From: an uncultured Eubacteriales bacterium
GTDB taxonomy: Bacteria > Bacillota > Clostridia > Oscillospirales > Acutalibacteraceae
Reading direction: 5' to 3'
DNA: 64,000 nucleotides
Assembly: GCA_934725425.1 (NCBI GenBank)
Contig: CAKVAX010000002.1
Location: 124,001 to 188,000 of the forward strand
The translations under genes were made by a program, and so were the position numbers. The notes beneath the pieces are model-generated. The model saw only the letters and a program-made list of their open reading frames with translations, did not search any database and had not been told where the DNA came from. This document shows positions 15,104 to 23,814 of the stretch, in pieces (the stretch's first letter is position 1; every line of letters begins with the position of its first letter).

Positions 15104-16768
15104 TTAAAATAATCCTTTTATTTTTCCATTTATATCTATATCAATTTTTTCTGCCGCCGGATGTTTTGGCAAGCCCGGCATTTTTAGAATTTTTCCTGTA
15201 ATCACTACAATGAATCCCGCTCCACTTGAAAGAGAAATATCTTTTACATGTATATTAAAATTCGAGGGGCGACCTAACAAAGTCGGATTGTCAGAAATAG
15301 AATATTGTGTTTTTGCTATGCAAACAGGTAAATGCGATTTACCCAATTTTTCAATTTCTTTTATCGCCGATTCTGCTTCCGACGAATATTCTACGCCGTT
15401 TGCCCGGTAAATTTCTTGAGATATTTTGAGTATTTTATCTTTTATACTTAATTCGTTTGAATATAATACGTGGAAATTTGATTCCTGTTCACACAAATTA
15501 CAAACCTTTTGAGCTAAATCAATTCCGCCGCTCCCTCCGTTGGAATGAATATCTGCGACTGAAAATTCCGCGCCTTGGTTTAAGCAATATTCTTTAATTT
15601 TCAAAATTTCTTTTTCTGAATCGTCCGAAAAGTGATTCAACGCTACAATTACCGGTACTCCGTATTTTTTCATATTTTCAATGTGAACGCCCAAATTTTC
15701 CAAACCTTTTTCTACAGCTTCGATATTTTCATTTTTTAAGCTTTCCAGAGATGCTCCTCCGTTGTATTTAATCGCTCTTAAAGTCGCAACTATTACTATG
15801 CAATCCGGTTTTAGATTGCCGATTCTGCATTTTATATCCAAGAATTTTTCTGCTCCCAAATCTGCTCCGAATCCGGCTTCCGTTACACAGTAGTCTCCCA
15901 ATTTTAATGCTAGTTTAGTACCTCTTATGGAATTGCATCCGTGCGCTATATTTGCAAATGGACCCCCGTGCATTATTACAGGGCATTTCTCGATTGTTTG
16001 AACTAAATTTGGATTTATCGCATCTTTTAATAAGGCGGTCATAGCTCCTTGAATTTTCAAATCTTTTGCGTATATCGGGTTGTTGGAAGTATCGTACGCT
16101 ACTAAAATATCTCCTAATCTTTTTTTCAAATCCTCAAGATTTTTGGAAAGGCATAAAATAGCCATTATTTCGGTGGCAACTGTAATAATAAATCCATCTT
16201 CTCGTGGGATTCCGTTTGTTATTCCGCCCAATCCTACTACAATGTTTCTTAGCGCACGGTCATTCATGTCTAAACATCTTTTTACAAGAATTTTTCGAGT
16301 ATCTATTTTTAATTCGTTTCCTTGGTGAATGTGATTATCAAGTACAGCACACATCAGATTATTAGCGGAAGTTATAGCATGCATATCACCCGTGAAATGC
16401 AAATTTATATCTTCCATCGGCAGTGCTTGAGAATATCCTCCGCCTGCGGCTCCTCCTTTTATTCCAAAAACCGGTCCCAGTGAGGGCTCTCTTAAAGCAA
16501 TTACAGTTTTTTTGTTGAGCTTGTTAAGTGCCTGACCCAGTCCTATGGTTACTGTGGTTTTTCCTTCTCCTGCAGGAGTGGGGTTCATCGCAGTTACGAG
16601 TACAAGCTTACCATCCGGTTGCTTTTCTAATCTTTTAAATATTTTTTCGTTGAGTTTTGCTTTATAATTTCCAAAAAGTTCAAGTTCCTCCTCTTTTATA
16701 TTTATTTTTTTTGCGATTTGAGATATGGGGGAGAGCTCAGTGTTTTGCGCTATTTCAATGTCCGTCAT
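15104..16768 (-). CDS. fhs: Formate--tetrahydrofolate ligase
   Basis: 554 residues, the normal length. ATP-binding region TAMNPTPAGEGKTTVTIGLG near 60-80, followed by REPSLGPVFGIKGGAAGGGY. The enzyme joins formate to tetrahydrofolate using ATP, giving 10-formyl-THF for purines, fMet-tRNA (an Fmt homologue is at 21354-22286) or acetogenic C1 metabolism. The start ATG 16768 has AAAGGAGG at 8 nt. It stands as a single gene, divergent from the PI-PLC-like gene; no other Wood-Ljungdahl gene is in the window. Confidence 0.97.
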   Translation of the reverse strand: MTDIEIAQNTELSPISQIAKKINIKEEELELFGNYKAKLNEKIFKRLEKQPDGKLVLVTAMNPTPAGEGKTTVTIGLGQALNKLNKKTVIALREPSLGPVFGIKGGAAGGGYSQALPMEDINLHFTGDMHAITSANNLMCAVLDNHIHQGNELKIDTRKILVKRCLDMNDRALRNIVVGLGGITNGIPREDGFIITVATEIMAILCLSKNLEDLKKRLGDILVAYDTSNNPIYAKDLKIQGAMTALLKDAINPNLVQTIEKCPVIMHGGPFANIAHGCNSIRGTKLALKLGDYCVTEAGFGADLGAEKFLDIKCRIGNLKPDCIVIVATLRAIKYNGGASLESLKNENIEAVEKGLENLGVHIENMKKYGVPVIVALNHFSDDSEKEILKIKEYCLNQGAEFSVADIHSNGGSGGIDLAQKVCNLCEQESNFHVLYSNELSIKDKILKISQEIYRANGVEYSSEAESAIKEIEKLGKSHLPVCIAKTQYSISDNPTLLGRPSNFNIHVKDISLSSGAGFIVVITGKILKMPGLPKHPAAEKIDIDINGKIKGLF

Positions 16769-16846
16769 TCGGCATTCCTCCTTTAGAAAATAATATCATA
16801 GAGTCCGATAAAATAAAAGTTCCTTAAAAATATTTTTTAAACCATA

Positions 16847-16875
16847 TTGACTATTCTTGAAAAAATGTGTAAAAT
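16847..16875 (+). promoter_or_regulatory. Promoter of the PI-PLC-like gene
   Basis: TTGACT (16847-16852), 17-bp spacer, TAAAAT (16870-16875). It lies inside the longest possible open frame, which supports the downstream GTG start at 16910. Confidence 0.75.
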
Positions 16876-16909
16876 CAATATAAATAATAAGACGAAAGGA
16901 GACATAATA

Positions 16910-18037
16910 GTGAATTGTGACAATAATTTTTTTAAAATTTTTAATTCAGTGCTTGTAGCATCTTCCGTTTTTTTAAATTGCAGTGCAGATGTTGATAAAA
17001 AAATTATAGCGATATCGCAAAAAACTCCAAGCAGTTCGGAAAGAATTTCAGACTTTAAAGATGACCTCACATCAGAGTTTGTAACAAAATTATCTAAATT
17101 TATTAATAAGTTCGGAAATCTAGTCAAAGTTCCTTTGAATTCTTACTACAAAGTAAAAAACGCAAGTGATTTTGATACCACTCAGACATCGTGTTGGATG
17201 AAAAATTTAAAAGATGAAGCCGTAATAAGCAATATTGTAATTCCCGGCTCTCATGATAGCAGCACGTATTCAATGTCGCCGGATAATTCAAGTAATTTAA
17301 TTGCAAAAGCTGCTCAAACACAAGATATGACTATTTACGGTCAATTAAAACTCGGGGCCCGTTCCTTGGATATCAGAGGGAACGACGTATTTGGAAAAAT
17401 AGTTACTCACCATGGAGTGGTAAATGGATGTGAATTAAGCGAGGTCTTGAATGATATTTTAAAATTTTCTGAAGAAAATCCTACAGAAGTAGTCATATTA
17501 TTATTCAGAAATTGCAATAAAAAGAACTTAGAAAAAATCGCGAAATTGCCTGAAATTAAAAAAATTGGCCAGAAAAGTTTAACCCAAAGTATGTGTAAAA
17601 GTTTAAATAAATCCTTAGGTGAGGTGTCAATGGGAGATATCAGAAAATTAGGTGCCAAATTTATATTAATCGGTAATAACGAGGAAGATATTTTCCATAG
17701 TAACAGCAACTTGAATAACAAATATAATGAACCCACCCGCATGGCGGATACTAATACTATGGTTGAACAGGAGCTAAAGCAACTTGACGAGTTTCCTACT
17801 AATGTTTTGCGGAACATAAGTCCTGTCCATACTCCGTCAACTGAAGATTTCTTTAAAAATAAAGCATCTCCGATGAAAAGCGAGTATAAAAGTTCGGGAA
17901 TTCGAAACGAGCTTTTAAGGAAAAGCGATATTTTTCAGAAAAAATCTAATATAGTTTCATTGGACGCTCTTGCTATAAATGAAAAGTTTATAAAAGAAAT
18001 GATAAACATGAACAGAGCTAGAAATTTATTATATTAA
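16910..18037 (+). CDS. Exported PI-PLC X-domain-like phosphodiesterase
   Basis: About 375 residues from the GTG at 16910 (AAAGGAG at 8 nt, promoter just upstream). A signal-like segment (FFKIFNSVLVASSVFLNCSA) comes first. The phospholipase X-type core carries IPGSHDSSTYSM (first catalytic His) near residue 106, LGARSLDIRG near 145 and THHGVVNG (second His) near 160. Bacterial PI-PLC-type enzymes cleave phosphatidylinositol or GPI anchors, lipids mainly found in eukaryotes, by acid-base catalysis with two His. Together with other exported enzymes here it suggests action on a host membrane. Specificity cannot be told from sequence. Confidence 0.82.
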   Translation: MNCDNNFFKIFNSVLVASSVFLNCSADVDKKIIAISQKTPSSSERISDFKDDLTSEFVTKLSKFINKFGNLVKVPLNSYYKVKNASDFDTTQTSCWMKNLKDEAVISNIVIPGSHDSSTYSMSPDNSSNLIAKAAQTQDMTIYGQLKLGARSLDIRGNDVFGKIVTHHGVVNGCELSEVLNDILKFSEENPTEVVILLFRNCNKKNLEKIAKLPEIKKIGQKSLTQSMCKSLNKSLGEVSMGDIRKLGAKFILIGNNEEDIFHSNSNLNNKYNEPTRMADTNTMVEQELKQLDEFPTNVLRNISPVHTPSTEDFFKNKASPMKSEYKSSGIRNELLRKSDIFQKKSNIVSLDALAINEKFIKEMINMNRARNLLY

Positions 18038-18053
18038 TATTTTTTAATTAAAT

Positions 18054-18090
18054 TAAGACTACGTCGAAAGCGTAGTCTTAAAATTTTATT
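18054..18090 (+). terminator. Stem-loop terminator after the PI-PLC-like gene
   Basis: A 10-bp stem (TAAGACTACG / CGTAGTCTTA) with a 7-nt loop; the T run is interrupted (AAATTTTATT). It sits between convergent genes and may serve both. Confidence 0.55.
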
Positions 18091-18105
18091 GAAGTGATAA
18101 ATATT

Positions 18106-18873
18106 TTACGCACCCAGATATGTATCTTCTAGGAATTGAAATTTATTAGAGTCTTGACAAAGAACTTCCCTACAAAAATCTGTGTTGTAATAACATATAG
18201 CTTTAAGTGGACCTCCTGTTGCCGAGCCAACAATATCTATTAAAGGATATATAATGCTTGAGTAATCTCCATAAAAACAACTTTCTATAAAAGCGTCAAA
18301 ATTTTGTTCATAGAGAATTTTTCCGTCTTTTTCTATTGTCATTTTATCTTTTGAAGATATGTCCAAAATTTTTATAGTACAGCCACAAGTTCCATCTTTA
18401 CGGTATAAACAGCAAGAAAAAGAATCCTTAGAATAAAATATTTTCAAATTCTTAAATGCTCTTTTTAAGCTGTCTTTGTCCATTCCTTTGGTAAATATTT
18501 TTGCAAGGCAGTTGCTGGAAGTGACGTTCCCGGAAAATAGAGGATTTTTAGCAGGAGTTACCGTTGGTTTGTTTTCGGATTTTTTTGAAGAGTTTGGTTT
18601 CAAAGATTCCTCTTGTGGAAGACTTGTTTTTGATTCATCTTTAGATTTTTTAGGGAGATTTTTTGCAAAAATATATCCTGCTATAGCAGTGGATGCAAAA
18701 ACTGTTCCTACGACTGATACTGTATAATTAGATAGAAAATTGTGAATTTTTTTCCCCATTGTAGTGGTGGTATTGTCAGAATTTTTACACTCGGCGGGAA
18801 TGTTAGAACCCACTGTAAGCAGAGTTGTACTTGTGAGGACCACTGACAACATTTTAGTAATATTCTTATTCAT
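18106..18873 (-). CDS. Exported Cys-rich protein of unknown function
   Basis: 255 residues, family not recognised. Plan: signal peptide (1-28, likely cut near IPAEC), a membrane helix (about 52-72, VSVVGTVFASTAIAGYIFA), a Lys/Ser/Pro-rich linker (about 73-108), then a compact domain of ~140 residues with about nine Cys, including SCCLYRKDGTCGC near 155-167. The signal-plus-second-helix plan resembles the 11341 hydrolase and the 41217 AAA+ protein. It is convergent with the PI-PLC-like gene. A host-facing or surface role is inferred from the plan only. Confidence 0.6.
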   Translation of the reverse strand: MNKNITKMLSVVLTSTTLLTVGSNIPAECKNSDNTTTTMGKKIHNFLSNYTVSVVGTVFASTAIAGYIFAKNLPKKSKDESKTSLPQEESLKPNSSKKSENKPTVTPAKNPLFSGNVTSSNCLAKIFTKGMDKDSLKRAFKNLKIFYSKDSFSCCLYRKDGTCGCTIKILDISSKDKMTIEKDGKILYEQNFDAFIESCFYGDYSSIIYPLIDIVGSATGGPLKAICYYNTDFCREVLCQDSNKFQFLEDTYLGA

Positions 18874-19052
18874 TTTTTCTTCCCTTCAATTTTTCTTTAT
18901 TAGAGTTTAATTGTATCATAAATACAATATAATGTCAAAGAGGCTTAACTATCTCAAGGAAAAAATATTTTTTAAATATATCGGGTAGAATATAATTTTG
19001 TTTTATAATATAATATATACACATTTTAATTTTTTTAAGGGGTGGACAGTAT

Positions 19053-20069
19053 ATGTCAGATAAAAAAATTATTTTAACGGGCGACAGACCAACAGGAAAA
19101 CTTCACTTGGGGCATTATATCGGCTCGCTTAAAAATCGTGTGGAGTTACAAAATAAATATGAACAATATATATTAGTTGCAGACGTTCAGGCACTTACCG
19201 ATAATGCCGAAAATCCTGAAAAAGTAAGAAATAACGTAATAGAATTGCTTTTGGATTATTTATCCGTTGGAATAGACCCTTCCAAAACGACTATTTGTAT
19301 TCAATCTATGATACCTGCTATTGCCGAACTTACTGTATTTTATTTGAATCTTGTTACTCTTTCAAGAATTGAAAGAAATCCTACAGTAAAACAAGAACTG
19401 AAATTAAGAAAATTCGAAGGCGGAATACCCTGTGGATTTTTGACTTATCCTGTCAGTCAAGCCGCCGACATAACAGCCTTTGGAGCGAATTTAGTTCCTG
19501 CCGGGGAAGACCAATCGCCTATGATTGAGCAAACGCGCGAAATAGTAAGAAAATTTAATTCTATATACGACGAAGTGCTCGTTGAACCTGAAATTATGTT
19601 GTCTAAAACTCCTCGATTAGTGGGCACTGACGGAAAAAACAAGATGAGCAAGTCTCTTGGCAACACTATATTCCTTTCTGATTCCGCTGATGAAATTGAG
19701 AAAAAGGTTATGAGAATGTTCACCGACCCCAATCATTTGAACGTAAATGACCCCGGTGATACTAAAAATAATCCTGTGTTTATATATCTGGATGCATTTG
19801 GGGAAGACAAAGAAAAAATAAATTCTATGAAAGCTCATTATGAAAAAGGCGGTCTAGGCGACGTCGCTGTTAAAAGATATTTGAATGAAGTCTTACAAAA
19901 TCTTTTAGCTCCTATACGCGCAAGAAGAGAAAAATTAAAAGAAAATATCGATGATGTCTATAAAGTGGCATTTGAAGGAACCGAAAAAGCAAAGTTGATA
20001 ACTGAAAATACCCTTAAAAAAGTAAAAAAAGCTATGAAGATAGATTATCACAGTTTGTTATCCAAGTAA
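19053..20069 (+). CDS. trpS: Tryptophanyl-tRNA synthetase
   Basis: 338 residues, normal for the bacterial enzyme. Class I signatures: TGDRPTGKLHLGHYIGSLKN at the N-terminus (the HIGH equivalent) and KMSKS (GKNKMSKSLGNTIFLS) near residue 195. It charges tRNA-Trp with ATP. The ribosome site AAGGGGTGG precedes the ATG. The ~180-bp upstream region shows no T-box leader. Confidence 0.97.
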   Translation: MSDKKIILTGDRPTGKLHLGHYIGSLKNRVELQNKYEQYILVADVQALTDNAENPEKVRNNVIELLLDYLSVGIDPSKTTICIQSMIPAIAELTVFYLNLVTLSRIERNPTVKQELKLRKFEGGIPCGFLTYPVSQAADITAFGANLVPAGEDQSPMIEQTREIVRKFNSIYDEVLVEPEIMLSKTPRLVGTDGKNKMSKSLGNTIFLSDSADEIEKKVMRMFTDPNHLNVNDPGDTKNNPVFIYLDAFGEDKEKINSMKAHYEKGGLGDVAVKRYLNEVLQNLLAPIRARREKLKENIDDVYKVAFEGTEKAKLITENTLKKVKKAMKIDYHSLLSK

Positions 20070-20071
20070 TT

Positions 20072-20104
20072 AAGAGCGCTCATTATGAATGAGCGCTCTT
20101 TTTA
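20072..20104 (+). terminator. Terminator after trpS
   Basis: A perfect 13-bp stem (AAGAGCGCTCATT / AATGAGCGCTCTT) with ATG loop and a T run. Confidence 0.85.
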
Positions 20105-20118
20105 AATGTAAGATAAAT

Positions 20119-21327
20119 TTATTTTTTCATACTGTGAATTAAATTAAATATATTTTTCAAACAATCCGATTTGTCAAAATTTGTACAGTTGTATTTCATA
20201 AAATTCAATTTTTCTGGGTTTAAAAGAAGATTTCGTATTATATTTTCTTCTCCTGATGCATTTTCCAGCTTTACAGCCATATTTTTTCCGACTAAGAAAT
20301 TTGCATTTTCTTCTTCTTGCCCCGGAATTGCACCGAATAAAGCCATAGGCAAATTACACGCTAAAGCTTCACTTATTGTCAATCCGCCGGGCTTAGTTAT
20401 AATTAAATCCGAAACATGCATGTACTTGTCCACTTCATTGGTATAGTAAATAAGCTTGGTGGGCTTTGTGATTTTGAATTCATCTGATTTTTTTACCGCC
20501 ATAATTTTTAAATGTTTTTCGGATAAATTTTTTAGATGCATTTTTGCCAAAATTTTATCTCTTTTACGCAATCTTTTACCGTGAGTCAACTGTTTCAAAT
20601 CGTCGAAAAGGCCTTTGTTTTTTCCGGTTATAATTATTATCTGAAAATCTAAATCCACTTGTTGAAGCTTTACGAATATTTTCCCAATATTCGCAAGTCC
20701 AAAATTTCCGGCCATTATTAAGATGGTTGGCAAATCTTCTTTAAGCCCTAAATTTCTTAGTTCATCTTTTTTATTCACAAAATTAAAGAAATCGTTGTCT
20801 ACAGGTATTCCGAAGGGATGAATTTTATTTTTTTCTACACCCATTTCTTCCATAGGTTCAATCATTTCTTCGTTGGCTACAACGTATGAATCTACATTAG
20901 GACTAAGCCAAGTTCTATGAGGAGCATAGTCTGTCATTATGCAGACAAGAGGGATACTTAAATTTTCGTTTTTTTTCAGATGCGAAATCATCTCTGTAGA
21001 AAACGGATGTGTACTTATTATCAAATCAGGTTTTTCTTCCACTATCAATGGAATTAACTTCTTGCTTATTGTCTTATTTATTACTTCGACAATTTTATTA
21101 AGAGATTTCTTATTTGTTGTGTTGTACATCAATTTCCATATATTTGGATGTTTCTTCGCCAGATGCTCATAAATTTCCACAACAGTTTTGTTAAGAAGTG
21201 GACTAATATATTCAAGAGTATCAATGACCGTAGCCAAATCTCCGTTGTCATTAAGATATTCTTTCACGCAATTTGCAGCACTCATATGGCCTCCGCCGGT
21301 AGATGCTGATAATATTATTATTTTCAC
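20119..21327 (-). CDS. MGDG synthase-type glycosyltransferase (processive diacylglycerol glucosyltransferase-like)
   Basis: 402 residues from GTG 21327. The N-terminus MKIIILSASTGGGHMSAANC is the MGDG_synth signature (nucleotide-binding GGGH), and the C-terminal half has the GT28-type motif TKPGGLTISEALACNLPMAL near 320-340. UgtP/YpfP-type enzymes add sugars from UDP-sugar to diacylglycerol at the inner membrane face, giving the glycolipid anchor of lipoteichoic acid. That fits the dlt operon at 35.2-39.3 kb, which D-alanylates such polymers. Exact sugar specificity is not determined. Confidence 0.85.
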   Translation of the reverse strand: MKIIILSASTGGGHMSAANCVKEYLNDNGDLATVIDTLEYISPLLNKTVVEIYEHLAKKHPNIWKLMYNTTNKKSLNKIVEVINKTISKKLIPLIVEEKPDLIISTHPFSTEMISHLKKNENLSIPLVCIMTDYAPHRTWLSPNVDSYVVANEEMIEPMEEMGVEKNKIHPFGIPVDNDFFNFVNKKDELRNLGLKEDLPTILIMAGNFGLANIGKIFVKLQQVDLDFQIIIITGKNKGLFDDLKQLTHGKRLRKRDKILAKMHLKNLSEKHLKIMAVKKSDEFKITKPTKLIYYTNEVDKYMHVSDLIITKPGGLTISEALACNLPMALFGAIPGQEEENANFLVGKNMAVKLENASGEENIIRNLLLNPEKLNFMKYNCTNFDKSDCLKNIFNLIHSMKK

Positions 21328-21353
21328 AATTTACCTCTTTTTAAAATATGAAG

Positions 21354-22286
21354 TTATTTGACTAAGCCTAAAATAACTTTGTCACTTAATCTGAATCCTC
21401 TTGCAAAGTCAGATGCTCCCATTCTTTTTTTACCTTCTATTTGAACTTCAATTAGCTCCAAAGAAGTATTGTTTCCGCATCCTACAATAAGAGGGTCGAT
21501 CGAAACAATTTTTCCGGGATAAGAAGAACGTACTGTGGAAATTTTTGACTTATAAATCTTAAATAATTTCCCACGCAACCTTGTATGAGCTATAGGCCAA
21601 GAATTGCAGCCTCGTATTATGTTGTGGATTACCTGTGCATCGGCCTGCCAATTTATTTCGCCGTTCAATTTATCCAGTGGAGGCGAAAATGTTGCTTCTT
21701 CCGAATTTTGGGGAATTGATTTTAAATTTCCGGCTTCTAATTCTTCTAATGTTTTTATTAATAAATCAGCTCCAACTTCTGACATTCTTACTTTGAGTTC
21801 ATCAGAGGTTTCGTTTTCTTCAATATATAATTTACTTTGCAGCAAAATATCACCGGTATCCAAGCCTTCGTTCATGTACATAGTGGTAACTCCGGTGACT
21901 GTATCCCCGTTAATAATACTCCATTGAATAGGGGCGGCGCCACGATATTTAGGAAGCAATGACCCATGGACATTTATACAACCGTATTTTGGCATATCTA
22001 TTATTTGTTTAGGAAGAATTTTCCCGTAAGCTACTACAATGATTATATCCGGATTTAAACTTTTTATTAAATTTATTGTGCTGTCTGATTTTACTTTTTC
22101 AGGTTGATAAACCTCTATACCATTCTCTTGGGCAAAAACTTTGACCGGCGGGGGAGTGATTATCATTTTTCTTCCTTGCGGTTTATCAGGTTTGGTGAAA
22201 ACAGCACATACATTATATTTATTATCGATTAATTTTTTTAGAGACGGAACAGCAAATTCCGGAGTACCCATAAAAACAATTTTCAA
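21354..22286 (-). CDS. fmt: Methionyl-tRNA formyltransferase
   Basis: 310 residues from a TTG at 22286 (GAGGTG at 7 nt). It opens KIVFMGTPEFAVPSLKKLI and carries the 10-formyl-THF binding and catalytic segment INVHGSLLPKYRGAAPIQWS near 105-125 (Asn-His-Asp type; the Asp is in the GLDTGDILLQ loop). It formylates initiator Met-tRNA. Its stop is 27 bp before the glycosyltransferase gene and its start is 1 bp after the VanY-like gene, so the three form an operon. Confidence 0.96.
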   Translation of the reverse strand: MKIVFMGTPEFAVPSLKKLIDNKYNVCAVFTKPDKPQGRKMIITPPPVKVFAQENGIEVYQPEKVKSDSTINLIKSLNPDIIIVVAYGKILPKQIIDMPKYGCINVHGSLLPKYRGAAPIQWSIINGDTVTGVTTMYMNEGLDTGDILLQSKLYIEENETSDELKVRMSEVGADLLIKTLEELEAGNLKSIPQNSEEATFSPPLDKLNGEINWQADAQVIHNIIRGCNSWPIAHTRLRGKLFKIYKSKISTVRSSYPGKIVSIDPLIVGCGNNTSLELIEVQIEGKKRMGASDFARGFRLSDKVILGLVK

Positions 22287-22287
22287 T

Positions 22288-22926
22288 TTATTGCACCTCA
22301 GTATTAGTTTTTATTTTTTGTTCATAGTATTCTTCCAAAGTTAATTTATTATCATACAGATATTTTGCAAGACTATTTCCGACATACCGTATATGCCATG
22401 GTTCAAATTTCATATTGGTTATGGTTTCTTTTCCTTTCGGATACCTCAAGATAAATCCGAATTTGTGAAGAATAGTGTGAAGCCAGGCGGTTTGGCTGTT
22501 TATGCTTCCGTCCTTATTAAGTGCAATTCCGTACCACTTTCCGTTTATAAATAAATCGCAGTCTAAACATAGCCCTGTGTTATGTTCAGAATACCCGGGC
22601 AAGCACGCACTTTTTCTGGCAAATTCAATTCCTTTGGATTTAACAAAATAATCGTACTTAGTCTTTTGCTGCTCGAAAGAAAGATACCCGCTTGTTATAT
22701 CTAAAATTACTCCGTTTTCTTTGCAGTAATTTTGAAGTTCTCTAAAATTTTTGTATGTTTCTTTTTCTAGAAAATTTACTCTTTCTTTTATTTTAAAAGT
22801 ATCAAAGACTACATCATTATTTTTTATTGACTCGGTTCTTACCAAATTAGGAATAATTGTTTCGTTGACAAATTTTTCATCAATACCATTGTATTTATTT
22901 ACCAGTATAGAATAATCCACATTCAC
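22288..22926 (-). CDS. VanY-type D,D-carboxypeptidase (LAS metallopeptidase)
   Basis: 212 residues or slightly fewer: two in-frame GTG codons (22926, 22920) are possible and the second is better spaced from GAGGTG. The Zn site is visible as GYSEHNTGLCLDCD (SxHxxGxxxD) around residues 115-128 and EPWHIRYVG near 185 (second catalytic His). These enzymes remove D-Ala from peptidoglycan precursors. No signal peptide is seen, so action in the cytoplasm or export by another route is possible. First gene of the fmt operon. Confidence 0.88.
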   Translation of the reverse strand: MNVDYSILVNKYNGIDEKFVNETIIPNLVRTESIKNNDVVFDTFKIKERVNFLEKETYKNFRELQNYCKENGVILDITSGYLSFEQQKTKYDYFVKSKGIEFARKSACLPGYSEHNTGLCLDCDLFINGKWYGIALNKDGSINSQTAWLHTILHKFGFILRYPKGKETITNMKFEPWHIRYVGNSLAKYLYDNKLTLEEYYEQKIKTNTEVQ

Positions 22927-23035
22927 TCACCTCAGCCAAAAAATATTCTTGTTTTTATTACATAATAGTAGATTTATAAAATATTTTCAACCGAAAAATT
23001 AAGTGATGTGTAAAAAGCCAGGACTTTCATAAAGT

Positions 23036-23608
23036 TTAAATTCCAAAATTGATGCTATGTTCTCCCGGTGTGATACCATATTCAAAAAATAAATTCTGCT
23101 CATCCTCAGTAAGCTCTCGAGCAAATTTTATACAAATTTCCATTCCGTTTTGAACTTCTGGGTTTATTGATGCATTTTGAAAAAGATAAATCTTCGAGCG
23201 GATGATTACATTAGAATTAATTATGTTTAAAATATTGCGATAATTATAACCTTTGGAATCGCAGTATGTTTTTAAGATTTTTTTAACCATATAGTTTTGT
23301 TCTGATTGGGAGCAACTACGAAAATTCCTTCCTATAGAGGATAAGCTTTTAACAAGATTTTTGGAAATTTCCATAACTAATTGCCTTAAGTTCTCCGGTA
23401 CCATATTTAGATTATATCTAAGGTCAAAAAAATTTATGAAATTTATACCGTTCGAAAGCATGCACTCGCACAAATTTTCTTTGCACTGAAGATATGTTGA
23501 TAGATCGGTGGAGATTATATCGTTGCCTGCGTGTAGATTTGTGGTAAGTCCTCCGATGGATAATGCTATTCCAAGTGTTACGCTGAGTAGTTTTTTAAAT
23601 TTTTTCAT
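23036..23608 (-). CDS. Exported protein of unknown function
   Basis: 190 residues with a clear signal peptide (MKKFKKLLSVTLGIALSIGG, cut near LHAGN at 28). The mature part is mostly helical with about six Cys (CKENLCECML near 42-52, CSQSEQN near 98, YCDSKGYNY, EICIKFA). No domain recognised. The strong site AGGAGG precedes the ATG. Single gene between two operons. Confidence 0.65.
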   Translation of the reverse strand: MKKFKKLLSVTLGIALSIGGLTTNLHAGNDIISTDLSTYLQCKENLCECMLSNGINFINFFDLRYNLNMVPENLRQLVMEISKNLVKSLSSIGRNFRSCSQSEQNYMVKKILKTYCDSKGYNYRNILNIINSNVIIRSKIYLFQNASINPEVQNGMEICIKFARELTEDEQNLFFEYGITPGEHSINFGI

Positions 23609-23773
23609 ATATTTTCCTCCTTTTATGTTAAGCGGGAATTACATTATACCACGAATCTCTTTAAAAATCAAATAAAAATACATACTCAGGCTTAGTGCAG
23701 ACTTGTAGATGCCACGGTGATAGATTTGCGTGGTGAAAAAGTTGCAGTTATTCAAAATTTTATCTTTCAGTAG

Positions 23774-23803
23774 TAAAAAAACCACACGAAAAAGTGTGGT
23801 TTT
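23774..23803 (-). terminator. Terminator of the aminopeptidase operon
   Basis: On the minus strand AAAACCACAC pairs around a 6-nt loop with GTGTGGTTTT and runs into further T residues, immediately after the stop at 23815. Confidence 0.85.
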
Positions 23804-23814
23804 GTTATTTGAAA

